Part shown: positions 41,903 through 50,028 of the stretch, one piece after another | Numbering within the stretch: position 1 is the stretch's first letter | Layout of the letters: each line of letters opens with the position of its first letter | Origin: Streptomyces cavernae | GTDB lineage: Bacteria; Actinomycetota; Actinomycetes; Streptomycetales; Streptomycetaceae | NCBI RefSeq assembly: GCF_004023625.1 | Contig: NZ_RPDJ01000006.1 | Coordinates: forward strand, 124,001-188,000 | Direction of reading: 5' to 3' | Length of the DNA stretch: 64,000 bases | The notes under the pieces: model-generated | The model's input: only the letters and a program-made list of their open reading frames with translations | The model's database searches: none | What the model was told of the DNA's origin: nothing | Position numbers and translations under genes: made by a program

Positions 41903-43314
41903 CCGACCAACCCGCCCCCGAGACCGAGGAACTCCCCGCGCCGTCCAACCCCCTGGCCGTCGCCCGCCATCTGCTGCCCGACTGGCAGACCGAGGACGGA
42001 CAGCTCATGTGCCGGCGCTGGCGCGGTTCGTGGATGCGTTGGAACGGCACCTGCTGGCGCGAGATGGACGAAGCGCAGGTGCGCGCCGCGATGTACGAGC
42101 GTCTTGAGCACGCCGTCTACCGGGCGCCCGCCAAGGATGGTGAGACCGAGGAACGCGACTGGGCCCCGACGAAGCAGAAGATCAGCAACCTTCTGGACGC
42201 GTTGGGCGCCATCACGCTCCTGCCCACCGACACCGACGCACCCGCGTGGCTCGACGGCGACGGCGAGCAGGACGACGGGCCGATCGTGGCCTGTGAGAAC
42301 GGCCTGCTCAGGATCCGCGACCGCGCACTGCTGCCACACACGCCCGGCTTCTTCAACTTCGTCTCCGTCCCCTTCGCCTACGACCCCACCGCAACCGCCC
42401 CGACGTGGGAACGGTTCCTGACGCAGATCTGGCCCGACGACGCCGACGCCATCCGCGCAGTACAGGAATGGTTCGGCTACGTCCTCTCCGGCCGCACCGA
42501 CCAACAGAAGATCCTGCTCATGGTCGGCCCGACCCGTTCCGGCAAAGGCACCATCGCCCGCGTACTGAAAGCGCTGGTCGGCAAAGAGAACCTCGCCGGG
42601 CCCACACTCGCCGGACTCGGCACCAACTTCGGACTGGCCACCCTCGTCGGCAAACCCCTCGCGGTCATCTCCGACGCCCGGCTGTCCGGCAACGACAACA
42701 GTCAGATCGTCGAACGACTGCTGACCATCTCGGGTGAGGACACCATCGACGTCGACCGCAAGTACCGCGAGCAGTGGACCGGCAAGCTGCCCACCCGGCT
42801 GGTGATCCTGTCCAACGAACTGCCGCACTTCGGCGACTCATCCGGCGTCATCGCCAACCGATTCGTCCTGCTCACCATGCGCACGTCGTGGCTGGGCAAG
42901 GAAGATCCCACCCTCACCGACCGGCTCACCGCCGAAATGCCCGGCATCCTCAACTGGGCACTTGAGGGACTCGCCCGTCTCCAGCAGAAGGGCCGGATCA
43001 CGGAGCCGGCGTCCAGCCGTGAGGCAGTCACCACCATGCGGGACACCGCATCCCCCACCAGCGCATTCGTCCGCGAACGCTGCATGACCGGCCCAACGTG
43101 CAGCGTGCCCGTGGACAGTCTGTGGGCCGTCTGGCGCGAGTGGGCCGAGGACAACGGCGTCCGCGCTGGCACGAAACAGATCTTCGGCCGCAATCTCCTA
43201 TCCGTCATCCCCCAGCTCAACCGCACACGGCCCCGGGACGCGTACGGCCGACAGGTGGCCACCTACAACGGGATCACCCTCAAACCGTCGGATCCACATC
43301 CGCCTGAGTCGTGA
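41899..43314 (+). CDS. P4/D5-type SF3 replicative helicase
   Basis: 471 residues. The D5_N-like N-terminal region runs from LAVARHLLPDWQTEDGQLMCRRWRGSWMRWNG through YEPTATAP-like sequence (FAYDPTATAPTWERFLTQIWPDD). The SF3 core has Walker A MVGPTRSGKGTIARVL (about 210-220), Walker B region LAVISDARLSGNDN, sensor I LVILSNELPHF and the arginine-finger region ANRFVLLTMRTSW. A C-terminal winged part (FVRERCMTGPTCSVPVDSLWAVWREWAEDNG) follows. It unwinds the origin of the excised circle, fed by the prim-pol encoded upstream. GTG start coupled to the previous gene; its 3' end overlaps a 20-bp inverted repeat. Confidence 0.9.
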   Translation: MTDQPAPETEELPAPSNPLAVARHLLPDWQTEDGQLMCRRWRGSWMRWNGTCWREMDEAQVRAAMYERLEHAVYRAPAKDGETEERDWAPTKQKISNLLDALGAITLLPTDTDAPAWLDGDGEQDDGPIVACENGLLRIRDRALLPHTPGFFNFVSVPFAYDPTATAPTWERFLTQIWPDDADAIRAVQEWFGYVLSGRTDQQKILLMVGPTRSGKGTIARVLKALVGKENLAGPTLAGLGTNFGLATLVGKPLAVISDARLSGNDNSQIVERLLTISGEDTIDVDRKYREQWTGKLPTRLVILSNELPHFGDSSGVIANRFVLLTMRTSWLGKEDPTLTDRLTAEMPGILNWALEGLARLQQKGRITEPASSREAVTTMRDTASPTSAFVRERCMTGPTCSVPVDSLWAVWREWAEDNGVRAGTKQIFGRNLLSVIPQLNRTRPRDAYGRQVATYNGITLKPSDPHPPES

Positions 43315-43372
43315 CTCATCGCGTCTCACGACCCAGCAAACCCGCTCTGAGTCGCGATGAGTCACGACTCAG
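43304..43372. repeat. 20-bp inverted repeat: candidate origin or Xis/Int control site
   Basis: CTGAGTCGTGACTCATCGCG at 43304-43323 and its exact reverse complement at 43353-43372, with a 29-bp spacer. Inside the right copy a second symmetry CTCTGAGTCG/CGACTCAGAG exists. Overlaps the helicase stop and lies 50 bp before the excisionase GTG. Repeated GAGTC/GACTC elements suggest a protein-binding array. Confidence 0.7.
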
Positions 43373-43421
43373 AGCAATGTCCCTCCAACTCAGCTCAGGC
43401 CCGAGACAAGGAGTCGCAACC

Positions 43422-43610
43422 GTGGCCCGCGCCCAGATGCTCAAGCTCCCCGAAGTGCTCGACGAGATCGGCATGAGTCGCGCCGCCTTCTACCGCATGC
43501 GCGCCCGTGGCCAGGCCCCCCGAATCCGCAAGCTTCCGAACGGCCAGGTCCGAATCAGCAGGAGGGACCTGGACGCCTGGTGGGAGCGCTGCGAGCAGAA
43601 CGCCGCCTAG
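43422..43610 (+). CDS. xis: Excisionase (AlpA/MerR-like HTH)
   Basis: 62 residues from GTG 43422, chosen because AAGGAG lies eight to nine nt upstream; the frame extends back to 43311 without a ribosome site. MLKLPEVLDEIGMSRAAFYRMRARGQAPRIRKLPNGQVRISRRDLDAWWERCEQNAA is a complete winged-HTH excisionase: helix-turn-helix, a wing (RKLPNGQVRIS) and a tryptophan-rich last helix. It bends DNA at the att sites and steers Int toward excision. Sits 62 bp before int. Confidence 0.88.
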   Translation: MARAQMLKLPEVLDEIGMSRAAFYRMRARGQAPRIRKLPNGQVRISRRDLDAWWERCEQNAA

Positions 43611-43672
43611 CTCCAGCCGCACCTATCGCGGGGTCCGCCAACACGGCGGGCCCCGCCCTCTTTGGGAGTCAC

Positions 43673-45079
43673 ATGCTCACGTACGACGTCGACATTTGGT
43701 CCATCCGCAAGCGAGCAGGACGCCAAAAGCCCTATGAGCTGCGTTGGCGCGTCGGCTCTCGCCCACACTCGAAAAGCTTCAAGCTCAAACCGCAAGCAGA
43801 CGGCCGCCGCTCGGAACTCATGGCTGCTCTCCGGGACCGCGAGCAATTCGACGAGGACACCGGTCTGCCGGCGCGCGAGTTGGCCGCGCTTACGTCGCCT
43901 ACCTGGTACGAACATGCCGCTGCATACGCTTTGATGAAGTGGCCGCGTGCAGCGGCCAAGCACCGGGCCGGCATCGCCGAAGCGCTCGCGGTGATCGTGC
44001 CGACCCTGGTCACAACGACCCGGGGTGCCCCCGATCCCAAGACGCTGCGAGCAGCGCTGTATCAGTGGGCATTCCGTGCGCTGCCGGGCCCCGACGGGGC
44101 GATGGCCGCTCGCCACACGGTGGAGGAACCTCCAGCCGACATCCGCGCCGCTCTGTCCTGGATCTCTGAGTACTCCATGAAGGTTAACGCCCTGGAGAAC
44201 CCGGCTCTTCTCCGTCCCGCTCTGGAAGCACTCTCGCGCCGAATGGACGGCAAGAAAGCCGCAGAGAACACGGCGCGCAGGAAGCGCATGGTCCTGAGCA
44301 ACTTCCTCCGATACACCGTGGACGAGAAGGGCCTGCTGTCCGCGAACCCGCTCGCCCGCGTGGACTGGACCCCGCCAGAGACAGACGACGAGATCGACTT
44401 CCGGTACGTTCCGGGGCCAACGCTGGCCCAGGCGTTCATCGACGCGGTGCGCGACACCGGACCCCGTGGCGAGCACTTGGCAGCGTTCTTCGGGTGCCTC
44501 TACTACGCCGCGATGCGGCCCGCTGAGATTGCCTCGCTCAAGCGCGCGGACTGCACGCTGCCCCCAGACACCGAGGACGCCGCACAAGAGTGGGGCGAAC
44601 TGCTGCTCGGTGAGAGCCGTCCTGAAGTGGGAGGCGGCTGGACGGACGACGGCGCGTCCTACGAGGCACGCAGCCTCAAGCGTCGGGCCCGCGGGGCGAC
44701 ACGTTCCGTGCCGATTCCGCCCGTCCTCGTACGGATGCTGCGGGACCACATCGCGGTGTACGGCACGGCCCCGGACGGCCGACTGTTCCGCGCAGCCCAA
44801 GGCGGCCGGGTCCGTTCCACGGAGTACTGCGATCTTTGGGATGCCGCACGGGCGGCTGTTCTCTCGCCCGAGGACGCCGCGACGCCGCTCGCGGAAGTGC
44901 CCTACTCCCTGCGCCATGCAGGGGTGTCCTTATGGATCAAGTCGGGGGTAGACCCCGTGGAAGTGGCCCGCCGCGCCGGCCACAGCATCGCGGTGCTCTT
45001 CCGCTTCTACGCCAAGATCCTTCGCGGCGAGCAGTCCCGCTCCAATCAGCTCATCGCGCAGGAACTGAACAAGGGCTGA
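43673..45079 (+). CDS. int: Tyrosine integrase of the element
   Basis: 468 residues. The N-terminal arm-binding region (VDIWSIRKRAGRQKPYELRWRVGSRPHSKSF) and core-binding domain are followed by the catalytic domain: Arg I in LYYAAMRPAEIASL, a Lys-bearing hairpin region (GATRSVPIPPVLV), box II YSLRHAGVSLWIKSG, His III in RRAGHSIAVLFRF, and Tyr in FYAKIL. It recombines attP with the 3' half of tRNA-Ser(TGA), 150 bp downstream. GGGAG precedes the ATG; a weak GGCGG/CCGCC hairpin lies between xis and int. Confidence 0.92.
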   Translation: MLTYDVDIWSIRKRAGRQKPYELRWRVGSRPHSKSFKLKPQADGRRSELMAALRDREQFDEDTGLPARELAALTSPTWYEHAAAYALMKWPRAAAKHRAGIAEALAVIVPTLVTTTRGAPDPKTLRAALYQWAFRALPGPDGAMAARHTVEEPPADIRAALSWISEYSMKVNALENPALLRPALEALSRRMDGKKAAENTARRKRMVLSNFLRYTVDEKGLLSANPLARVDWTPPETDDEIDFRYVPGPTLAQAFIDAVRDTGPRGEHLAAFFGCLYYAAMRPAEIASLKRADCTLPPDTEDAAQEWGELLLGESRPEVGGGWTDDGASYEARSLKRRARGATRSVPIPPVLVRMLRDHIAVYGTAPDGRLFRAAQGGRVRSTEYCDLWDAARAAVLSPEDAATPLAEVPYSLRHAGVSLWIKSGVDPVEVARRAGHSIAVLFRFYAKILRGEQSRSNQLIAQELNKG

Positions 45080-45225
45080 CGGGCCTGCGTCTGGCCCACA
45101 GATGGCCCATACGCACTGGTCAAAGGTGGGATACCGGTGAGTCAGGGTGAGACAGGCGGCACACAGAAGGGGTACCCCTTCGGAGAGAGACACCCCTTCT
45201 GACCTGCAATACCTCTGACCTGCAA
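45080..45225. promoter_or_regulatory. Right end of the element: arm-type site and palindrome
   Basis: TGGCCCACAGATGGCCCA (45092-45109) repeats the sequence at 29832-29849. A perfect 16-bp palindrome GAAGGGGTACCCCTTC lies at 45166-45181. Both sit between int and the att core and are candidate Int/Xis binding sites. Confidence 0.55.
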
Positions 45226-45280
45226 GCGGTGGGTGTGGGATTTGAACCCACGGTGACTTGCGCCACGACGGTTTTCAAGA
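45226..45280. repeat. Right attachment site within tRNA-Ser(TGA)
   Basis: Covers the 3' half of the intact tRNA. Identical to the left copy over 32 bp and 19 bp, with a differing variable arm, which shows that the present tRNA 3' half and the displaced one have different histories. Confidence 0.88.
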
Positions 45281-45311
45281 CCGTTCCCTTAGGCCGCTCG
45301 GGCAACCCACC
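45227..45311 (-). tRNA. tRNA-Ser(TGA)
   Basis: 85-nt class II tRNA on the minus strand. Acceptor GGTGGGT pairs with ACCCACC, the anticodon arm is ACGGT-CTTGAAA-ACCGT with anticodon TGA, and the T-arm is GTGGG-TTCAAAT-CCCAC. CCA not encoded. It serves as the integration target of the element and remains intact after insertion. Confidence 0.95.
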
Positions 45312-45515
45312 CCGCTCCAAGCCGGGGCCCGGAGCGGGCTACAGCCTACCGGGCGTGCGGAGGGGACGGGATCACGTGGCGCACAGTTAGGCCGAGCAGG
45401 GCCTCTGACCTGCGGAGACTCTATGTGAGACCCGCACCAGGCGAGGTGCGGCCGGGGGGAGAAGTCGGTGGTCGCCGGGTGGGCCCCTCGTGCTGGGCCC
45501 GCCCGGCGTGGCGCC

Positions 45516-46988
45516 TCAGCTGTCGCCTTCTCGCTCGCCCAGCGTCACCTCTGCCGTGCGGGTCTCACCGTCGCGCGTGTAGGTGAGCTTCACCTTGTCG
45601 CCCGGCTGGTGGGTCCAGATCTCGCCGATCAGGGTCGGACCGCTGTCGATCACCCTCTTGTCCAGCTTGGTGATGACGTCGCCCGCCTTGAGGCCCGCCT
45701 TGTCGGCCGGGCCGCCCGGTGTGACCGATTCCGCGCCGGCCGCGCCCTGGTCGGTGATCTTCGCTCCGCCGGTGCCCTCCTCCAGCGAGACCGACGCGCC
45801 GATCACCGGGTAGACCGGCTTGCCGGTCTTGATGAGCTGCTGGGCGACGTTCTTCGCCTGGTTGATCGGGATCGCGAAGCCCAGGCCGATGGAGCCGGAC
45901 TGACCGGAGCCGCCGAGACCGCCGCCCGAGGACTGGATCGCGGAGTTGATGCCGATGACGTTGCCGCGCGCGTCGAGGAGCGGGCCGCCGGAGTTGCCGG
46001 GGTTGATCGACGCGTCCGTCTGCAGTGCGCTCATGTACGAGGCCTTGCTGCTGGCGCTGCCGTCACTGGAGGCAACGGGGCGGTTCTTCGCGCTGATGAT
46101 GCCCGTCGTAACCGTGTTCGACAGGCCGAAGGGCGCGCCGATCGCGATGGTCGAGTCGCCGACGGCCACCTGGTCGGAGTTTCCGAGCGGGAGCGGCTTG
46201 AGGTTCGCCGGGGCGTTCTTGAGCTTGATGACGGCGACGTCGTAGCCCTGGGCGCGGCCGATGACCTCGGCCTCGTACTTCTTGCCGTTCGAGAAGGTCG
46301 CCGACAGCTTCCCGCTGTCGGCGGCCGACGCCACCACGTGGTTGTTCGTAAGGATGTGGCCCTGCTGGTCGTAGACGAACCCGGTGCCGGTTCCGCCCTC
46401 GCCGTCGCTGCCCTCGGCCTCGATGGTGACGACGCTGGGCAGCGCCGTGGCGGCGACCCCCGCCACCGTGCCGGCGGCCCGCTTGATGTCGCCGCCGCTC
46501 TGGGAGGCGGAGACCGTCGTCGAGCTGACGGCATTGTCATCGCGCTGCGCCGCCCAGTATCCGATGCCACCACCGACACCGCCCGCGACCAGGGCAGCCG
46601 CCAGGACGGCGGCGACCAGCCCACCGCGCATCCGGCCGGGCTTCGGACCGGGCTGCGGCTGCTGGTACGGGGCACCCCAGGTCGGTCCCGCACCGCCGCC
46701 CGCCGCGTACGCGGGCTGGGCCGGCGGTGGAGGTGGCGGCCAGGCTCCCGTGCCCGCCGGGGAGGAGGCCGACTCGGCACCCTGGCCGTACGCCGCGGTG
46801 TCCGAGTGGCCCGCGGAGGTCGAGGCGTACGAAAACCCGTGCTCAGCACCGCCTTCGGGGGGTCCCGGAGGCACCGGCGGAAGGGGAGCGGTGGGGGCAC
46901 TCCCGGCGGCCTGAGCGGGAGATTCCACCGGCACGGGAGGTGCTGACGGGGCCGGGGTTACCGGAGTGCCCTCGTTCTCGGTGCTCAC
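45516..46988 (-). CDS. Membrane-anchored HtrA-like serine protease with PDZ domain
   Basis: 490 residues from GTG 46988 (AGGAGA upstream). The cytoplasmic N-terminus of about 135 residues is rich in Pro, Gly and Ala; one membrane anchor follows (GGLVAAVLAAALVAGGVGGGIGYW), then a trypsin-like domain with His in LTNNHVV, Asp in GYDVAVIKL and Ser in GNSGGPLLD, and a C-terminal PDZ domain (GGPADKAGLKAGDVITKLDKRVI). A DegP/HtrA-type protease for quality control or signalling outside the membrane. Faces the element's tRNA; its own promoter lies in 46989-47296. Confidence 0.93.
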   Translation of the reverse strand: MSTENEGTPVTPAPSAPPVPVESPAQAAGSAPTAPLPPVPPGPPEGGAEHGFSYASTSAGHSDTAAYGQGAESASSPAGTGAWPPPPPPAQPAYAAGGGAGPTWGAPYQQPQPGPKPGRMRGGLVAAVLAAALVAGGVGGGIGYWAAQRDDNAVSSTTVSASQSGGDIKRAAGTVAGVAATALPSVVTIEAEGSDGEGGTGTGFVYDQQGHILTNNHVVASAADSGKLSATFSNGKKYEAEVIGRAQGYDVAVIKLKNAPANLKPLPLGNSDQVAVGDSTIAIGAPFGLSNTVTTGIISAKNRPVASSDGSASSKASYMSALQTDASINPGNSGGPLLDARGNVIGINSAIQSSGGGLGGSGQSGSIGLGFAIPINQAKNVAQQLIKTGKPVYPVIGASVSLEEGTGGAKITDQGAAGAESVTPGGPADKAGLKAGDVITKLDKRVIDSGPTLIGEIWTHQPGDKVKLTYTRDGETRTAEVTLGEREGDS

Positions 46989-47296
46989 AGCTCTTCTCCT
47001 AGCTCCACGGCGTCCTTCTGGTCGCACTCGGTCTCGCTGTCTCAGGTTCGTTCACGGGCCCGGTTGCGATGTGGCGGTGCGTCTCTTTTTGTATGCCGCA
47101 AGCTTTTCCCATGACCCGTCAGGGCACCATAAGCGGCGGCTGTGCGTCCGGCACCTTTCCTTATATGGGATCAGACCGGCTAAACGGACACATCGCCGCC
47201 TCTGGGAGAGACCGACGGCAGAGGGTTTCCCGGGAGCGCACTCCCAGGACACCCTCCACGCACGCGCGTACCCCCCTAGGGTGGCACCATGACGCG
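46989..47296. other. Divergent promoter region, protease and phosphodiesterase genes
   Basis: 308 bp between divergent starts. AT-rich patches such as TTTTTGTATGCC and CTTTCCTTATATG are plausible promoter elements. No further gene recognised. Confidence 0.4.
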
Positions 47297-48106
47297 GTGA
47301 CCCAAGCACGACAGCACCGGATCCAGGTCATCGCTCACCGTGGAGCCTCAGAGGACGCGCCCGAGCACACTTTGGCCGCGTACAAGAAGGCCATCGAGGA
47401 CGGCGCGGACGCTCTCGAGTGCGATGTACGGCTGACTGCGGACGGCCATCTGGTCTGTGTCCATGACCGCCGCATCAACCGTACGTCGAACGGGCGCGGC
47501 GCGGTCTCCGCCCTGGAGCTCGCCGAACTCGCCGCCCTGGACTTCGGTTCCTGGAAGAACCGCGACGAAGCCCCCGACTGGGAGGAGGAACCAGGGGGCC
47601 GCGCCGACACCTCCGTGCTGACGTTGGAGCGGTTGCTGGGACTGGTCGCGGACGCCGGGCGCCGAGTGGAACTGGCGATCGAGACGAAGCACCCCACACG
47701 CTGGGCCGGCCAGGTCGAGGAACGACTGCTGATGCTGCTGAAGCGGTTCGGCCTGGACGCCCCGGACAGTGCCGCCGAGTCCCCCGTACGCATCATGAGT
47801 TTCTCGGCGCGCTCGCTGCATCGTGTCAGGGCCGCGTCACCGACTCTGCCGACGGTCTATCTGCTCCAGTTCGTGTCACCGCGTTTGCGCGACGGACGAC
47901 TTCCGGCGGGTGTCCGAATCGCCGGCCCCTCCATCCGGATCGTGCGTAGTAATCCGGCCTACGTCTCGCGCCTGAAGCGGATGGGCCATCAAGTGCACGT
48001 GTGGACCGTGAACGAGCCCGAGGACGTCGATCTCTGCGTTGAACTGGGCGTGGACGCCATCATCACCAACCGGCCGCGCGCGGTGCTGCACCAGCTCGGC
48101 CGCTGA
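47297..48106 (+). CDS. Glycerophosphodiester phosphodiesterase
   Basis: 269-residue TIM-barrel GDPD that hydrolyses glycerophosphodiesters to glycerol-3-phosphate and an alcohol. The catalytic signature IAHRGASEDAPEHTLAAYKKAIEDGADALECDVRLTADGHLVCVHD holds HR, ExD and the second His, and LAIETKH the further acidic residue. VWTVNEPEDVDLCVELGVDAIITNRP closes the barrel. No signal peptide, so likely cytoplasmic. The start is GTG 47297 with AGGGTGG upstream; an out-of-frame ATG lies eight nt earlier. Confidence 0.92.
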   Translation: MTQARQHRIQVIAHRGASEDAPEHTLAAYKKAIEDGADALECDVRLTADGHLVCVHDRRINRTSNGRGAVSALELAELAALDFGSWKNRDEAPDWEEEPGGRADTSVLTLERLLGLVADAGRRVELAIETKHPTRWAGQVEERLLMLLKRFGLDAPDSAAESPVRIMSFSARSLHRVRAASPTLPTVYLLQFVSPRLRDGRLPAGVRIAGPSIRIVRSNPAYVSRLKRMGHQVHVWTVNEPEDVDLCVELGVDAIITNRPRAVLHQLGR

Positions 48107-48290
48107 TCCGGACACCCGCCTCGCCGCGAAATCACGGTCGAAATCAGGCCACTCGATTACAGGGAGTGCTCCGGCGCGTTCGATCCGTATTCGACTGTAA
48201 AGAGTGCGTCATTGCACGTGCATCCGACGGTTTCCGGTCCAGTCCAAGGGGGCATCCAACCCGTGGCGTGGGGCGAAGGAGGTCTCGGGG

Positions 48291-48833
48291 GTGGCGTTGG
48301 TGGTGGCACAGGAGGTGCCCACGTCGTCGAGCATGGCCGTACCCCATGGCCCTGCGGGCGTGGGGGCAGCAAGACACCGCATGCGTGATCAATTGCGCGT
48401 CGGCGGGGTGGCGGAATCGGTCATCGACGATGCCGTACTGATCCTTTCCGAACTGCTCAGCAACGCCTGCCGGCACGGCAGGCCCTTGGGCAACGAGTTG
48501 AACGGGGACGGCGACGTCCGCGCCGCGTGGAGCGTCGACACCGGAGGCAGGCTCACGGTGGAAGTGACGGACGGTGGTGGCCCGACCCGCCCGGTTCCAT
48601 CGACGCCCTCGGTCACCGCACACGGGGGCCGCGGGCTGAACATCATCACGGCGCTGGCCGACGACTGGGGCGTGCGGGACGACGCCCCCGGCGAGGTCAC
48701 CGTATGGGCCGTGGTCCAGGAGAACGGCCACGTCCACAGCCGCCGCGAGAGCTTCCCCGCGCGGGTGGGGGGCCCAACGTCCTCCTCTATATCGGACCTG
48801 AACTTCGGAGACGCCTTCGACGACCTCGAATGA
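48291..48833 (+). CDS. RsbW-like ATP-binding regulatory protein
   Basis: 180 residues of the HATPase_c_2 (GHKL) type used by anti-sigma kinases and many small Streptomyces regulators: N-box VLILSELLSNACRHGRP, G1 VEVTDGGGPTRP, G2 GGRGLNIITALADDWGV. No sensor or dimerisation domain. GTG 48291 is chosen from AAGGAGG seven nt upstream. Its partner (sigma or anti-anti-sigma) is not adjacent. The 3' end is followed by two further degenerate copies of its last codons. Confidence 0.82.
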   Translation: MALVVAQEVPTSSSMAVPHGPAGVGAARHRMRDQLRVGGVAESVIDDAVLILSELLSNACRHGRPLGNELNGDGDVRAAWSVDTGGRLTVEVTDGGGPTRPVPSTPSVTAHGGRGLNIITALADDWGVRDDAPGEVTVWAVVQENGHVHSRRESFPARVGGPTSSSISDLNFGDAFDDLE

Positions 48834-48910
48834 GTCCGCCGCTCCCAGAAGCCTTCGACGACGTTGAATGAGCCCTCCGGTCCCTGAAGGCCTTCGACGA
48901 CCCGAATGAG
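48813..48910 (+). repeat. Triplicated gene end
   Basis: GCCTTCGACGAC followed by a short variant and GAATGAG occurs at 48813-48834 (the true C-terminus, AFDDLE-stop), 48851-48872 and 48890-48910. The spacing is 38-39 bp. Copies two and three keep the pattern ending in TGA but lie after the stop. Confidence 0.8.
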
Positions 48911-49065
48911 TCTGCCGACACCCTCCCCTGACTCCCGGCCGGTCTGCACTTCGTCCACAGCACCTGCCGGGATCCCGGCAGGTTGTCCACAGGTTCCCGT
49001 CGGCCCTCGTACGAACGGCTAGGCTCACGCCGTACGAAACGAGCCGTTACCGGGAGACACGCACG

Positions 49066-50028
49066 ATGGCCAAGAAGCGCCCCCAGACGAAGGCCAAGCC
49101 ACAGCTGCAGAACGGGGAGATCCCGGTCGTCGGCGCCCGTGAGCCCTGCCCCTGCGGCAGTGGCCGCCGCTACAAGGCCTGTCACGGCCGGGCAGCCGCG
49201 CACGCCGCGACGGAGCTGGTGCAGCGCCCGTTCGAAGGACTGCCCGGCGAGTGCGACTGGGTGGCGCTGCGCGAGCTCGTCCCCGCCGCCACGGTGGAGC
49301 TGACCCTCAAGGACGGCCTCCCCGAGGGCGTCCCCTCGGTGACCCTGGCGACGGTGCTGCCCATGGCCTGGCCGGCGCTCCGCCGCGACGACGGCTCCGT
49401 CCTGCTCGGCCTGCAGAACGACACCTCCTCCGGAGACATCAGCCGCGACCTGGCCGACAACCTGCAGCGGGCACTGACCGCGGAGCCGGGTTCCCCGGTG
49501 CAGGGCCGCCGCGCCCCGGCCGATGCACCGCGGCTGCAGGACGTGCTCGACGCCGAGAGCGCTTTCGAGCCGGTCGTGCACCCGGGCTTCGAGTTCTGGG
49601 TACCGGACGCGGAGAACGCCTCCCCGGAGGTGGCCGCGTCCCTGGAGCGAGCCAACGCGGCGGCGATCCCGACAGTGAAGCTCTCCGGCGTGGACGCCGC
49701 GTACTGGTGCGAGACGCCGGAGAAGAACCACCTGCGCTGGGTCATGCCCTATCCCGAAGAGCAGCTGCTGGACGCGCTGGCCCGGCTGCACGCGGCCGGC
49801 ACGTCATCGCTCGGCGAAGGCACCAGGCTGGTCGGCTCCTTCCGGGCGCACGGCCTGACGGTCCCGGTGTGGGACCTGCCGTCCGGGGTGACGGCCGACG
49901 ACGTGGAGAAGCCGGCCGCCGAGTTCGCCGAGCGGCTCGCCGTGGCGCTCGCCGTCACGGAACCGCTGACCCCGGACGAGCGGCGGGCCCGCGGCGGCCT
50001 GACCAACCGGCAGGTCACGCTGAGCTGA
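49066..50028 (+). CDS. DUF5926 protein with N-terminal SEC-C zinc motif
   Basis: 320 residues. The basic start MAKKRPQTKAKPQLQNGEIPVVGAREPCPCGSGRRYKACHG contains a SEC-C motif (CxCxSGxxYKxCHG), as at the end of SecA, expected to bind zinc. The rest is a conserved actinobacterial domain (DUF5926) of unknown function, e.g. WVALRELVPAATVELTLKDG and FEFWVPDAENASPEVAASLERANAA. No membrane segment. GGGAG ribosome site. Stands alone. Confidence 0.88.
   Translation: MAKKRPQTKAKPQLQNGEIPVVGAREPCPCGSGRRYKACHGRAAAHAATELVQRPFEGLPGECDWVALRELVPAATVELTLKDGLPEGVPSVTLATVLPMAWPALRRDDGSVLLGLQNDTSSGDISRDLADNLQRALTAEPGSPVQGRRAPADAPRLQDVLDAESAFEPVVHPGFEFWVPDAENASPEVAASLERANAAAIPTVKLSGVDAAYWCETPEKNHLRWVMPYPEEQLLDALARLHAAGTSSLGEGTRLVGSFRAHGLTVPVWDLPSGVTADDVEKPAAEFAERLAVALAVTEPLTPDERRARGGLTNRQVTLS

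Larger units (their letters stand above)
29703..45280. mobile_element. Actinomycete integrative and conjugative element in tRNA-Ser(TGA)
   Basis: About 15.5 kb delimited by repeats of the tRNA-Ser(TGA) 3' half (29703-29759 and 45226-45280). From left: cargo genes on both strands, a GntR repressor, then one rightward operon with conserved small AICE proteins, a TraB-like FtsK translocase, putative clt repeats, a C5 DNA methyltransferase, a prim-pol, a P4/D5-type helicase, an excisionase and a tyrosine integrase ending near the intact tRNA. A single translocase and absence of relaxase or type IV secretion genes indicate double-stranded DNA transfer of the pSAM2/SLP1 type. All modules look intact, so the element may be functional. 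Confidence 0.9.
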
